Assembly: GCA_025966135.1 (NCBI GenBank)
Contig: JAOPVP010000055.1
Span: 42,165 to 106,164 of the forward strand
Length of the DNA stretch: 64,000 nt
Direction of reading: 5' to 3'
Source: Frankiales bacterium
Lineage (GTDB): Bacteria; Actinomycetota; Actinomycetes; Mycobacteriales; SCTD01
Shown here piece after piece: positions 7,304 to 16,592 of this stretch. Within the stretch, counting starts at the first letter, position 1. The number at the start of each line of letters is the position of its first letter. Below the pieces are notes generated by a model. That model worked only from the letters and a program-made list of their open reading frames with translations, ran no database searches and was not told where the DNA came from. Position numbers and translations under genes: made by a program.

Positions 7304-8763
7304 CGGCGCACTCCGAAGACCAGTGCCGCCAGGCCGGCCAGGGCCAGAACGAGCTCGGGCCAGGCCCCCAGTCGGGTGGCGAGGGTCAGGCCGTCCCGCA
7401 GGGCGACCCGTTGGACGATCACGTCGCGGGTGAACACCCGCGAGCTCGCCTGAAGCCGGCCATCCGGCGCGATCACGGCGGAGACGCCGCTGGTCGCGGC
7501 CACCAGAACTGTCCGGCCGTGCTCCACCGCACGGAGCCGGCCCATGGCCAGCTGTTGGCTCGTCTCGCCGCTGCGTCCGAACGTCGCGTTGTTGGTCTGC
7601 ACCACCAAGAGCCTGCCTCCTCCGGCCACCGCGTCACGCACCACCCCGTCATAGGCCACCTCGAAGCAGATCACGTCGCCGAGCCTGACCGGTCCGACGG
7701 TCAGCACTCCCGGCTTGGTTCCTCGGGCGAAGTCGCGCGGCACCAGGTCCACCTTGGACGTCACCGAACGCGCCAGCGACCGGAGGGGGATGTACTCCCC
7801 GAAGGGGACCGGGTGGCGTTTGACGTACGTCTCCCCCGGCCCGGTGACGGGGTCCCAGACGATGCCGCGGTTGCTGATGAACCTGCCCGGCCCGTCGGTC
7901 ACCGCGCCCACCAGCACCGGCACCCCGACATCCCGGACGGCGCCGGTGATCAGGGCGGCGGCCTGACTGTCGGTGTAGGGATCGAGGTCGGAGGCGTTCT
8001 CCGGCCAGATCACGAGGTCGGGACGCGCCACCGTCCCGGCGCGGACCTCGGCCGCGAGCTGGTGCGTCGCCTGCACGTGGGCGGTCAGCACCGCCGCCCG
8101 TTGGGAGAAGGCGTCCAGACCTAGGCGCGGCACGTTGCCCTGCACGACGGCGACGGTCACCAACGGCCCGTCGGTGGGCACCGGGACCAGCAGCGCGGCC
8201 AGCACGAGCAGCGGTGCGAGGGCGACGGCGGGCCGCGGGCGGGTCACGAGCGCGGCCCCGATGGCGGCAACCCCCAGCGTCACGAGCGGCGCGCCGCCGA
8301 GCGCAGCCAGCGGGGTCAGCGGGGTCTGTCCCTGGCTGAAGGCCAGCCTCCCCCACGGGAAGCCCCCGAACGGCACGCGGTCCCGCAGCGCCTCCTCCGC
8401 CACCCAGAGCAGGGAGGCCCACAACGGCCAGCCGGGCAGCCGGCTCACGACCGTGAGTGCCGCCCCGAGCGCAGCCAGGAAGGCCGCCTCCATGAGCGCG
8501 AGAGCCAGCCAGGCGAGGGGGCCGGCGACCGCGCCGGTCCAGACCAGCAGCGGCACGAACAGGCCCAGCCCGTGCAGCAGCCCCAGCAGGGCGCCACGCC
8601 ATGGGGTCTGGCCGCGGACGCAGGCCGTCAGCAGGCCCACCGCAACAGGGGCCAACCACCACAGGTCGTGCGGCGGGAAGGCGAGGTCGAGCAGCAGGCC
8701 TGAGGTGAGTGTGAGGACCAGGCGCGTCACTCCGGTCGGGCGACGGCGCTGCACGCCACCCAT
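7300..8763 (-). CDS. lnt: Apolipoprotein N-acyltransferase
   Basis: The protein has 487 residues. About seven N-terminal membrane segments (residues 12-205) are followed by a nitrilase-like periplasmic domain (210-465) and a last membrane helix (468-485). The catalytic triad is visible: Glu in WPENAS, Lys in KRHPVPFGEY, Cys in VICFEVAYD. It adds the third acyl chain to the N-terminal Cys of lipoproteins. Likely clients in this window include the FKBP lipoprotein at 30910-31419. The AAGGCAGG stretch directly before the ATG is a poorly spaced ribosome site. Confidence 0.92.
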   Translation of the reverse strand: MGGVQRRRPTGVTRLVLTLTSGLLLDLAFPPHDLWWLAPVAVGLLTACVRGQTPWRGALLGLLHGLGLFVPLLVWTGAVAGPLAWLALALMEAAFLAALGAALTVVSRLPGWPLWASLLWVAEEALRDRVPFGGFPWGRLAFSQGQTPLTPLAALGGAPLVTLGVAAIGAALVTRPRPAVALAPLLVLAALLVPVPTDGPLVTVAVVQGNVPRLGLDAFSQRAAVLTAHVQATHQLAAEVRAGTVARPDLVIWPENASDLDPYTDSQAAALITGAVRDVGVPVLVGAVTDGPGRFISNRGIVWDPVTGPGETYVKRHPVPFGEYIPLRSLARSVTSKVDLVPRDFARGTKPGVLTVGPVRLGDVICFEVAYDGVVRDAVAGGGRLLVVQTNNATFGRSGETSQQLAMGRLRAVEHGRTVLVAATSGVSAVIAPDGRLQASSRVFTRDVIVQRVALRDGLTLATRLGAWPELVLALAGLAALVFGVRR

Positions 8764-9156
8764 CCTGCCTTAGCCGGCACGCGCCCCGGTCCAGGGACGA
8801 GCAAAGGCCCGGTGGCGCCTTCGGACCGACCCGCACGCGACTGGGTGCCACGAACGCGCCGTTGTCTACTGGGCCACCGGGCCCAGGCCCGGGTGCGTGT
8901 TCCCCCTGACTGTTCACGTGGTCCCCAGGACCCCGCACGCCCCGGTGGGACCCGCCTGCGGCTGGAGGTCCGGGGGCTCGGGTGCCGCAGGCGAGATGCC
9001 GGGACGACCGGTCGCGAGCAAGTCGTCCGTTCTCTGCGAACGGGACCATACCGAGCCATGTCAGGACCGTGTCAACACGCTAGGGCGGCCGGATTCGGAC
9101 CGTGTTCGCCCACGTCACAGTGTGGAAACGAACCTGGGGCCGTTCGGTCCTTGACG
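8764..9156. other. 393-nt intergenic region
   Basis: There is no credible gene here: open frames are Arg-rich shadows without ribosome sites. Its content is the probable lnt promoter (9045-9075), a small inverted repeat CGTGT-CA-ACACG at 9068-9079 overlapping the -35 box, and a repeated GGACCGTGT word at about 9064 and 9097. The stretch between the promoter and lnt would form a leader of roughly 275 nt. Confidence 0.5.
9045..9075 (-). promoter_or_regulatory. Probable vegetative promoter for lnt-ppm-fxsA
   Basis: On the minus strand TTGACA (9070-9075) is followed after 19 nt by TATGGT (9045-9050). It is the best -35/-10 pair in the gap. The 19-nt spacing is at the long end of the tolerated range. 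Confidence 0.45.
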
Positions 9157-10725
9157 TCACGTCTGGAACGTGACCTGGCCTCGTACGACGGTGCGCAGGC
9201 AGGTCGGGTCGGGTCCGTCGAGGTCGGGAAGCCCGGCGACCCCGGAGCGCGGGTCGGTCGACCAGCCGGCGACGCGCTCGTCGGGGGTCTGCACCACCAG
9301 CTCGCCGGCGACCTGCCAGACCGCGAAGCTGGCCGGCGCGCCCGGGACCAGCTCTCCCTCGGTGTCGCGGCGGGCGGCCCGCCAGCCGCCGCGGGTGTGG
9401 GCGGAGAAGGCCGCCCGCGCTGACAGCCCACTGCCGGGTGTGCGGTGCCTGACAGCCGCCCGCACCGCGGCCCACGGGTCCAGGGCGGTCACCGGGCTGT
9501 CAGAGCCGAGCGCCAGGGCCACGCCGGCAGCCGCCAGAGCCGAGAACGGGTTCATCGCTGCCGCGCGTTCGGCTCCCAGCCGCTGGACGTACATGCCGGC
9601 TTCGCCGCCCCATCGCGCGTCGAACACCGGCTGCACGCTCGCCACCACACCGAAGGTGGCGAGGGTGGTGATCTGGTCGGCGGTCACCATCTCGGCGTGC
9701 TCGACCCGGTGCCGGGCTGCCCTCATGGCGGCGGTGCCGACGATGGTCTCCGCTGTCGTCAGCCCGTCGGTCACGGCCTGCAGCGCGGCGTCCCCGATGG
9801 CGTGGAAGCCGGCCTGCATCCCGGCGCGGGTACAGGCGACGACGTGGTCGGCGACCTGCTGCGCGTCGAGGTACTGCTGACCGGGTCCCTCGCCGTCCAG
9901 GTACGGCAGCGACAAGCAGGCGGTCCGGCTGCCCAGAGCGCCGTCCACGAACAGGTCGCCTGCTGCTCCGAGGGCGCCCAGCTCACGGGCCCGGTCGACC
10001 GCTCCCAGCTCGCCCCAGTAGCCGACCCGTTCCACGCCGTGGTCGAGCGCCAACAGCGCCGTGAAGTCGGCCTCACCAAAGATGTCGGGCCCACCGCACT
10101 CGTGCACGCAGGCGATGCCCAGGGCCGCGGCGCGATCGAGCATCGCCAGCTGGGCGGCCCGCCGCTGCGCCGCCGAGATCGACTCCAGAGCGGTACGGCG
10201 CACAGCGTGGTGAGCCTCCTGTCTCACGAGGCCGTCCCCTGCGTACCCGGGCAGCCCGCTGGCCTCGGGGCACGCGGCCAGCAGGGCGCTGCTGGCCACG
10301 GCGGAGTGGACATCGGTGCGGGCCAGGTAGACGACTCCGCCGTACGAGGCTCTGTCGAGCTCGGCGGCCGTGGGCGGGCGTCCCTCGGGCCAGTCCGTCT
10401 CATCCCAGCCGGTGCCGAGGACGACGGCACCCCGGGCCCGTCGGCAGTGGTCCTCCACCAGCCGAAGAGCCTGCGCCAGCGACCCGACGCCGGTGAGGTC
10501 CAGACCGGTCAGGGCAAGGCCTGTCGAGGTGGCGTGCACGTGGGCGTCGACGAAGGCGGGCGCGACCCAGGCATCGTCGAGGTCGACGGTCGTGTCGGCG
10601 CTCAGCGCGTCAGCGGCGCCCTCCTGCCCGACCCACGCGACGGTGTCGCCGTCGACGAGCAGGGCGGTGGCGAAGGGGTCGGCGGCGGAGCGCACCCGGC
10701 CGCGGCGATACAGGGTGATCGGCAC
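9157..10725 (-). CDS. Amidohydrolase family 3 protein (YtcJ-like metal-dependent hydrolase)
   Basis: The protein has 522 residues, the usual length of the YtcJ/AepA group. Metal-binding residues are visible: HVH near residue 63 (FVDAHVHATS), HECGG near 210, HAIGDAA near 307, HRVEHAE near 341 and the catalytic Asp in LGSDSPV near 400. The small beta-sandwich at both ends (residues 1-55, 455-522) is typical. It hydrolyses an amide or imide bond; the substrate is unknown. It is divergent from lat across about 90 nt. The GTG start is supported by a TAGGCT hexamer 6 nt upstream. Confidence 0.85.
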   Translation of the reverse strand: MPITLYRRGRVRSAADPFATALLVDGDTVAWVGQEGAADALSADTTVDLDDAWVAPAFVDAHVHATSTGLALTGLDLTGVGSLAQALRLVEDHCRRARGAVVLGTGWDETDWPEGRPPTAAELDRASYGGVVYLARTDVHSAVASSALLAACPEASGLPGYAGDGLVRQEAHHAVRRTALESISAAQRRAAQLAMLDRAAALGIACVHECGGPDIFGEADFTALLALDHGVERVGYWGELGAVDRARELGALGAAGDLFVDGALGSRTACLSLPYLDGEGPGQQYLDAQQVADHVVACTRAGMQAGFHAIGDAALQAVTDGLTTAETIVGTAAMRAARHRVEHAEMVTADQITTLATFGVVASVQPVFDARWGGEAGMYVQRLGAERAAAMNPFSALAAAGVALALGSDSPVTALDPWAAVRAAVRHRTPGSGLSARAAFSAHTRGGWRAARRDTEGELVPGAPASFAVWQVAGELVVQTPDERVAGWSTDPRSGVAGLPDLDGPDPTCLRTVVRGQVTFQT

Positions 10726-10731
10726 GTCTGG

Positions 10732-10737
10732 AGCCTA
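10732..10737 (-). promoter_or_regulatory. -10 hexamer of the amidohydrolase gene (leaderless)
   Basis: TAGGCT on the minus strand ends 6 nt before the GTG at 10725, as expected for a leaderless transcript. Confidence 0.5.
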
Positions 10738-10752
10738 GAACCGACGACAAAC

Positions 10753-10771
10753 GACAGGAGAATCGCCTGTC
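10753..10771. promoter_or_regulatory. Inverted repeat between the amidohydrolase and lat, possible operator
   Basis: GACAGG (10753-10758) and CCTGTC (10766-10771) form a perfect 6-bp inverted repeat with a 7-nt centre. It lies about 31 nt upstream of the proposed lat -10, a plausible position for the Lrp/AsnC protein encoded at 16593-17048. This is inference from position only. Confidence 0.35.
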
Positions 10772-10801
10772 ATGATCATCGCGTACCGGAAGAACTCCGT
10801 C

Positions 10802-10807
10802 TACGCT
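10802..10807 (+). promoter_or_regulatory. -10 hexamer of lat (leaderless)
   Basis: TACGCT ends 6 nt before the ATG at 10814. No Shine-Dalgarno is present, which agrees with a leaderless mRNA. Confidence 0.5.
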
Positions 10808-10813
10808 GCGGGT

Positions 10814-12145
10814 ATGACCGTCATCACTGCGGTATCGCTGGCACCCGCCGAGGTCCACAGCCTGCTCGGGCAGCATCTGCTCGTCGATGGCTTCGACCTG
10901 GTTCTCGATCTCGCGGCCTCGCGGGGCTCGACGCTGGTCGACGCCCGCGACGGCCAGGCCTACCTCGACCTGTTCACCTTCTTCGCGTCCAGCGCTCTCG
11001 GGATGAACCACCCGGCGGTCGTCGACGACCCGGAGTTCACGGCTGACCTGCTCGAGGCCGCCCGCAACAAGCCGAGCAACTCCGACATCTACACCGTGGC
11101 GATGGCCAGGTTCGTCGGCACCTTTGCCCGGGTCCTCGGCGATCCCGGGCTCCCCCACCTGTTCTTCGTCGAGGGCGGGGCGCTCGCTGTCGAGAACGCC
11201 CTGAAGGTCGCGTTCGACTGGAAGTCACGCTGGAACGAGGCGCAGGGGATCGACCCGTCGCGGGGCACCAAGGTGCTGCACCTGCGCGAAGCGTTCCACG
11301 GACGGAGCGGATACACGCTCTCGCTCACCAACACCGATCCGGTGAAGGTGGAGCGCTTCCCGCGCTTCGCGTGGCCGCGGATCCCCTCGCCGTACCTGTC
11401 CCCCGGCACCGACATCGTCGCCCGCGAGGCACAGACCCTGGCCGCGGCTCGTGCTGCGTTCGTGCAGTACCCGCACGACATCGCCTGCTTCATCATGGAG
11501 CCGATCCAGGGCGAGGGCGGCGACCACCACTTCCGCCCTCAGTTCCTGCAGGCGATGCAAGCGCTCTGCCGCCAGCACGACGCGCTGTTCGTGCTGGACG
11601 AGGTGCAGACCGGCTGTGGCCTGACCGGGACGGCGTGGGCCTTCCAGCAGCTCGGTGTGCAGCCCGACGTCGTGGCCTTCGGCAAGAAGACCCAGGTGTG
11701 CGGAGTCATGGCCGGTGGCCGGGTCGACGAGGTGCCGGACAACGTGTTCCGCGTTTCGTCCCGCCTCAACTCCACCTGGGGCGGTTCGCTCGTCGACATG
11801 GTGCGGGCCCGTCGGGTGCTCGAGGTGATGGAGGCCGATGGGCTCATCGCCCGTGCTGCGGTGGCCGGCAACCACCTGCTGGGTCTGCTGCGCGGTCTCG
11901 CTGAACGGCACGACATGGTGACCGACCCCCGCGGGCGTGGTCTGATGTGCGCGTTCTCCCTACCCGGCAAGGGATCTCGCGACGCCGTGCTCGCTTCGCT
12001 GCGCGACGACGAGAAGGTCCTGCTGCTCGGGTGTGGCACCCGCAGCATCCGCTTCCGTCCCGCTCTGACCGTCACCGCGGCCGACCTCGAGGCTGGCGTC
12101 GCCGCCCTCGACAGGGTCTTGTCCCGTCTGGAGATGTCGTCTTGA
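10814..12145 (+). CDS. lat: L-lysine 6-aminotransferase (LAT)
   Basis: The protein has 443 residues (M. tuberculosis LAT is about 449). It moves the epsilon-amino group of lysine to 2-oxoglutarate, giving 2-aminoadipate semialdehyde/piperideine-6-carboxylate. Diagnostic blocks are SSALGMN, NKPSNSD, FFVEGGALAVENALK and FGKKTQVCGVMAG (PLP lysine at 291/292). ATG 10814 is preferred over an in-frame ATG at 10772 because homology to LAT begins there and a -10 hexamer lies 6 nt before it. The last codons overlap pcd in a TTGA junction. LAT feeds lysine catabolism or, in some actinomycetes, beta-lactam synthesis; no beta-lactam genes are here. Confidence 0.93.
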   Translation: MTVITAVSLAPAEVHSLLGQHLLVDGFDLVLDLAASRGSTLVDARDGQAYLDLFTFFASSALGMNHPAVVDDPEFTADLLEAARNKPSNSDIYTVAMARFVGTFARVLGDPGLPHLFFVEGGALAVENALKVAFDWKSRWNEAQGIDPSRGTKVLHLREAFHGRSGYTLSLTNTDPVKVERFPRFAWPRIPSPYLSPGTDIVAREAQTLAAARAAFVQYPHDIACFIMEPIQGEGGDHHFRPQFLQAMQALCRQHDALFVLDEVQTGCGLTGTAWAFQQLGVQPDVVAFGKKTQVCGVMAGGRVDEVPDNVFRVSSRLNSTWGGSLVDMVRARRVLEVMEADGLIARAAVAGNHLLGLLRGLAERHDMVTDPRGRGLMCAFSLPGKGSRDAVLASLRDDEKVLLLGCGTRSIRFRPALTVTAADLEAGVAALDRVLSRLEMSS

Positions 12146-13680
12146 TCAGCTCGTACGTCGGGGGTCGCACCGTCCAGGGCGAGGCCGGCACCTTCGTCTC
12201 CACCAACCCCGCTCGGTTGGAGGAGGTGGTGGCCGAGGTGTCGCTGGCGTCGGCCGCACAGCTTGTCGAGGCCTTCCGGGTGGCTCACGAGGCCCAGCCT
12301 GCCTGGGCCGACACCCCCGCGCCGGTGCGTGGACGCGTCATCGCGCAGGTCGGCCGGCTGGTCGAGGCCAACGCGGACGCGCTCGCCGACCTCGTCGTAC
12401 GCGAGGTCGGCAAGCCCCGAGCCGAAGCGCTCGGCGAGGTGCAGGAGATCGTCGACACCTGCGACTTCTTCCTGGGCGAGGGCCGTCGGCTGTACGGCCA
12501 AACGGTGCCGTCGGAGATGCGCGACAAGCAGCTGTTCACCTTCCGGGTGCCGGTGGGCGTCGCCGGGATCATCACGGCCGGCAACTTCCCGGTCGCCGTC
12601 CCGTCCTGGTACCTGGTTCCTGCCCTGCTCTGCGGCAACGCGGTCGTCTGGAAGCCGGCCGACTACTCCGCGGCGCTGGGCGATGCCCTCACCCGGCTCT
12701 TCGTCGCCGGTGGCGTGCCAGCGGGTGTCCTCAACACCGTGCACGCCGACGGCCCGACGACCTTCGACGGACTCACCCAGGCCCTGGAGCGGGGGCTCGT
12801 CAACAAGGTCGGGTTCACCGGTTCGTCGGAGGTCGGGGCCCAGATCGGCGCCCTGTGCGGCAAGCATCTGCAGAGCCCCTGCCTCGAGCTCGGCGGCAAG
12901 AACCCGCTCGTCGTCATGCCCGACGCCGACCTCGACCTGGCCGCGGAGGGGGCGCTGTTCAGCGGTTTCGGGACCGCCGGGCAGCGCTGCACCTCGCTGG
13001 GCGTCGCGATCGTCCACGACGACGTGTACGACGCCTTCCTCGAGCGGTTCCTGCCCAGGGTTGCCGCAGCGGCCATCGGCGACCCCACGCAGGATGTCCT
13101 CTACGGCCCGATGCTGTCGGAGCGCTTCTTCCAGAACTTCGAGAAGTGGCTCGGAGAGGTGCAGCCGCACCACCAGGTGCACGGCTCGACCGACACCGGG
13201 CGCATCACGTCCTCCAACCCTCGGTCAGGCTTCGTCGGAGACCCTGACGCGGGGGTCTATGCCCACCCGTCAGTCGTCACCGGTGTGACCGTGGAGGACG
13301 CCCTGTACCGCCACGAGACCTTCGGACCCCTCGTGCCGGTGATGCGCTTCTCGTCGTTCGACGAGGTGGTCGCGTTGGCCAACGGCCACGGCTACGGGCT
13401 CTCGTCGGCGATCTACACCTCGTCGGCGCAGACCGCGTTCCGCTTCCGCAGCAAGGTCAGCGCCGGCATGCTGTCGGTCAACAACTCGACGTCCGGGGCC
13501 GAGGCGCACCTCCCCTTCGGGGGCAACGGCAAGAGCGGCAACGGCTCGCGCCAGAGCGGCATCTGGGTGCTGGACCAGTTCACCCGCTGGCAGTCGATGA
13601 ACTGGGACTACGCCGGCAAGCTGCAGAAGGCCCAGATGGACGTCGAGGTCTCCACCGCCGACGCCGGCTTCCGCTTGTAG
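12142..13680 (+). CDS. pcd: Aldehyde dehydrogenase, probable 2-aminoadipate-6-semialdehyde (P6C) dehydrogenase
   Basis: The protein has 512 residues in the NAD(P)-dependent aldehyde dehydrogenase superfamily. The catalytic Glu is in LELGGKNP (about 251) and the catalytic Cys in GQRCTS (about 284). The NAD-binding GFTGSSEVG lies near 229. The function is inferred from coupling to lat: it would oxidise the LAT product to 2-aminoadipate. The start appears to be TTG at 12142, inside the lat stop (TTGA), with GGAG about 8 nt upstream. No ATG or GTG lies closer to the conserved N-terminus. Confidence 0.88.
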   Translation: MISSYVGGRTVQGEAGTFVSTNPARLEEVVAEVSLASAAQLVEAFRVAHEAQPAWADTPAPVRGRVIAQVGRLVEANADALADLVVREVGKPRAEALGEVQEIVDTCDFFLGEGRRLYGQTVPSEMRDKQLFTFRVPVGVAGIITAGNFPVAVPSWYLVPALLCGNAVVWKPADYSAALGDALTRLFVAGGVPAGVLNTVHADGPTTFDGLTQALERGLVNKVGFTGSSEVGAQIGALCGKHLQSPCLELGGKNPLVVMPDADLDLAAEGALFSGFGTAGQRCTSLGVAIVHDDVYDAFLERFLPRVAAAAIGDPTQDVLYGPMLSERFFQNFEKWLGEVQPHHQVHGSTDTGRITSSNPRSGFVGDPDAGVYAHPSVVTGVTVEDALYRHETFGPLVPVMRFSSFDEVVALANGHGYGLSSAIYTSSAQTAFRFRSKVSAGMLSVNNSTSGAEAHLPFGGNGKSGNGSRQSGIWVLDQFTRWQSMNWDYAGKLQKAQMDVEVSTADAGFRL

Positions 13681-13730
13681 CGGGGGCACAGCTCAGTCGC
13701 GGCCGGCCACGCCCTCGAGTTGTCAGCCCG

Positions 13731-15371
13731 TCATGGACCCCCGGCCCCACCCGGTGCTGACAACTCGGGACGGCCAGGCGGGGGCGGCGAGGAGCTCGTG
13801 CTGGTGCGGTACCACCGGGGCGAGGTGTTGGGCGGCGGGGTGTAAGCGGCCTTGACGACGAGCAGGGAGGGCTTGCCGCTCGCAATCCCTTGTGCCACAG
13901 CTGATCCGAGCTCGTCGACGAGGACCTCACGCGACGAGACCCGGAACGCCTGCGCGAGCGCGACGAAGTCGGGTGGCTCGAGTTCGCATCCCAGCGGCAG
14001 CTCGCCGCCCTTGGTGAAGTCGTACGCGAGCATGCCGTAGCCACCGTCGTCGACGAGGACGGTGGTGAGCGGGATCTGCTCCTGTGCCGCGGTCGCGAGG
14101 TCACCGCAGGCGAACAGGAATCCGCCGTCACCGACCAGGGCCACCGCGGGGCGCCCCGACAGCGCTGCTCCCAGCCCGGCGGGGAACCCGAAGCCCAGGG
14201 TTCCCCACCCGACCGGGTACGCCAGCCCGCGGGGGCGACGCACCCGACCGAAGCCGCCGTACCAGTAGCCGGGGATGCACATGTCGGCGACCACGACGGT
14301 CTCCTCGGTGAGGCCGGACTCGAAGGCATCGAGGAAAGCGGTCTCCGGCCCGGAGTAGAGCTCGCGTCCCGGTGGCCGGAGGAACCACGGCGGCCGCTTC
14401 TCCAGGGGCAGGTGCTCGAGGAGCACCGTCAGCCCCGCGACCGCGTCGAGCGGGAGGTGCACGTCGGGCTCGAGGTTGACCGGGTGCGCGAGGTCGACGG
14501 TGACGACCCACGGTGGCCGTGGTTGGCGAAAGCCCTGCGTGTTCATGCCGTCGAGGTCACTGCCCACCACGACGACCAGGTCAGCGGCGTCCCACAGGTC
14601 GCCCGCCTCGCGGACGTGCGGGGGCAAGGGAACCAGGTTGGGGTGGTCTGGTGGCAGCAGTCCGCGACCGCCGTAGGAGGTGAGCAGCGGCGCGCCGAGG
14701 CGGATGCACAGGTCCTCCACCAGCGGGCCGGCACCCGCAGCGGTCGCTCCCCCACCGGCCCACACCAGGGGGCGCTCGAAGGCTCGCGGGAACGGATCCC
14801 GGTCGGACAGGCTGGCTCGGGTCGCAGGGACCTGCGTCTCGGGCACCGGGTCCGGCACCACGGCGGTGAGCAGGTCGGTCGGGATCTCGACGTAGACAGG
14901 CCGTCGCGGGTGCAGCATCGCCAACCGTCCGGCGCGGACCACGACGTCGTGCAGCTCCTCGGCTCGCTCCACCCGGACCTGCGCCTTCGTGACGGGCCGG
15001 AAGAATGACGCCTGGTCGGTGGTCTCGTGCAGAACTCCGCGGAAGACCCCGGGGCGCCGTGCGGTCGTGGGGATGTCAGTCGCGATGACGACCAATGGCG
15101 AGTGGCAGGACCATGCCTCGCCGACCGCGGTGACGATGTTCGAGGCGCCCGGCCCGGTGGTGGTCAGCGCGACCCCGAGCCGGCCGGTGGCGCGGGCGTA
15201 GCCATCTGCCGCGTAGCCGGCGGTCTGCTCGTGCCGCACACCGACGAGCCGGACCCCGCTGCCGGGGAAGCCCTTCCATGCCGCCAGGTTGTGCACCCCC
15301 GGCAGCCCGAACGCCACCTCGACGCCGAGCTCGCGCAACCCGGCGACGAGCGCCTCACCGCCGGTGGGCAC
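13731..15371 (-). CDS. Thiamine-diphosphate enzyme of the acetolactate synthase/decarboxylase superfamily
   Basis: The protein has 546 residues. The ThDP activation Glu is in VRHEQTAGYAADGYAR (about 50), and the cofactor motif begins GDGGFLF near 410 and ends VDDGGYG, where many relatives have NNGGYG. The N-terminal, central and C-terminal thirds follow the POX/ALS domain order. The reaction is not certain. Within a lysine-degradation block a 2-oxoadipate decarboxylase is possible; a generic acetolactate synthase-like role is the alternative. An AGGAGG box 6 nt before the GTG at 15371 fixes the start, 17 nt inside the CoA-transferase gene. The last 30 residues are a Ser/Pro-rich tail. Confidence 0.82.
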   Translation of the reverse strand: MPTGGEALVAGLRELGVEVAFGLPGVHNLAAWKGFPGSGVRLVGVRHEQTAGYAADGYARATGRLGVALTTTGPGASNIVTAVGEAWSCHSPLVVIATDIPTTARRPGVFRGVLHETTDQASFFRPVTKAQVRVERAEELHDVVVRAGRLAMLHPRRPVYVEIPTDLLTAVVPDPVPETQVPATRASLSDRDPFPRAFERPLVWAGGGATAAGAGPLVEDLCIRLGAPLLTSYGGRGLLPPDHPNLVPLPPHVREAGDLWDAADLVVVVGSDLDGMNTQGFRQPRPPWVVTVDLAHPVNLEPDVHLPLDAVAGLTVLLEHLPLEKRPPWFLRPPGRELYSGPETAFLDAFESGLTEETVVVADMCIPGYWYGGFGRVRRPRGLAYPVGWGTLGFGFPAGLGAALSGRPAVALVGDGGFLFACGDLATAAQEQIPLTTVLVDDGGYGMLAYDFTKGGELPLGCELEPPDFVALAQAFRVSSREVLVDELGSAVAQGIASGKPSLLVVKAAYTPPPNTSPRWYRTSTSSSPPPPGRPELSAPGGAGGP

Positions 15372-16557
15372 CGGTGACCTCCTCGATGTGCGCGGCTGAC
15401 AGTCCCAGCGCTGCAAGGACTTCCGTCGTGTGCTGGCCGAGCAGGGGTGGTGCGTCGTGCACCCGCGGCCGTCGGCCGTCGAGCCGGTACGGCGAGCCGA
15501 CCACCGTGACGTCGCCCTTCGGGTGGGGCACGGTCTGGAGCTGACCGGTGGCCATGAGCTGTGGGTCGGTCAGGAGCTGGCCGACGTCCTGGACAGGGGC
15601 ACACGGGATGCCGTGGTCGGCCAGCACCGCCACCCACTCGTGGGCGCTGCGCCTGCCCAGACCGGTCTCGAGCGCGCTGACGACGGCATCGCGGTCCGCC
15701 ACCCGGCCGGCGTTGGTGGCCCAGCTCGGTCGAGCCGTGACACCGATGGCTTCGCAGAGGGCGACGAACTGGGCGTCGTTGCCTGCGCCAAGGACCAGAG
15801 CGGTGTCGGCGCAGGCCAACGGCCCGTACGGGACGATGTTCGGATGGGCGTTGCCCGTGGCCCCCGGCACCACTCCCCCGACCAGCGCGTTGCTGGCCTG
15901 GTTGACGAGCGTCGACACTGCGGCCTCGAGGAGCCCGACCTCGACCTGCAGGGGCTTGCGGGCCACCAGGCCGGCGAGGGCGCCGACGGCGGCGTAGAGC
16001 CCGGTGACGACGTCCGCGATGGCCACACCCACCTTCGTTGGCTCCGTCGTACCGGTGACGGACATCAGGCCGCTGCGCGCCTGAGCCATGACGTCGTAGC
16101 CGGGCTTGTCCCCGTCCGGCCCGTCGCCGCCTGCTCCGCGCACCGAGACCCAGACGCTGGATCGCTTGTCCCGCAGGGCTTCCAGCCCCAAGGAGGCCAG
16201 GTGGCGAGGCAGGAAGTTCTCGACCACGACGTCGGCGGCCTCGACCAGTCGGGTGACGACCGCACGCCCCGGCATCGTCGTCAGGTCGAGCGCCAAGGAC
16301 CGCCGGTCACGGTTCACGGAGAAGAAGTACGCCGCGTCGTCACCGTGGAACGGCGGGCCCCAGTGGCGAGTGTCATCGCCCAGCCCGGGCCGCTCCACCT
16401 TGAGCACATCCGCACCGAGGTCCGCCAACACCATGCAGCAGTAAGGCCCTGCGAGCACCCGCGACAGGTCCAGCACGCGGACCCCCGCCAGCGGACCGTC
16501 GTACGGGGAAATCTCGGGCCAGCCGGGTCCGGCGGCCAGCGCCGCATCGAGGTCCAC
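15355..16557 (-). CDS. Class III (CaiB/BaiF) CoA-transferase
   Basis: The protein has 400 residues. The N-terminus GVRVLDLSRVLAGPY and the ADLGADVLKVERP block are family signatures. The catalytic Asp that forms the acyl-anhydride is probably the one in VAIADVVTG (near 173). These enzymes move CoA between carboxylic acids at a 2-hydroxyacyl, glutarate or related substrate. Location with lysine-catabolism genes makes succinyl-CoA:glutarate CoA-transferase an attractive but unproven role. The GTG start has GGAAGGGTGGG upstream. It is the third gene of the operon that begins with the acyl-CoA dehydrogenase. Confidence 0.85.
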   Translation of the reverse strand: MDLDAALAAGPGWPEISPYDGPLAGVRVLDLSRVLAGPYCCMVLADLGADVLKVERPGLGDDTRHWGPPFHGDDAAYFFSVNRDRRSLALDLTTMPGRAVVTRLVEAADVVVENFLPRHLASLGLEALRDKRSSVWVSVRGAGGDGPDGDKPGYDVMAQARSGLMSVTGTTEPTKVGVAIADVVTGLYAAVGALAGLVARKPLQVEVGLLEAAVSTLVNQASNALVGGVVPGATGNAHPNIVPYGPLACADTALVLGAGNDAQFVALCEAIGVTARPSWATNAGRVADRDAVVSALETGLGRRSAHEWVAVLADHGIPCAPVQDVGQLLTDPQLMATGQLQTVPHPKGDVTVVGSPYRLDGRRPRVHDAPPLLGQHTTEVLAALGLSAAHIEEVTGAHRR

Positions 16558-16592
16558 AGGCCCACCCTTCCAGACACCGGCCGGCCGGCCCC

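Noticed and set aside
10772..10813. ATG 10772 as the start of lat
   Set aside because: It has no ribosome site, the extra 14 residues have no similarity to LAT, and it starts at the edge of an inverted repeat.
10814..13680. Beta-lactam (cephamycin type) precursor genes
   Set aside because: lat and pcd occur in such clusters, but no ACV synthetase or cyclase gene is here and the neighbours are catabolic.
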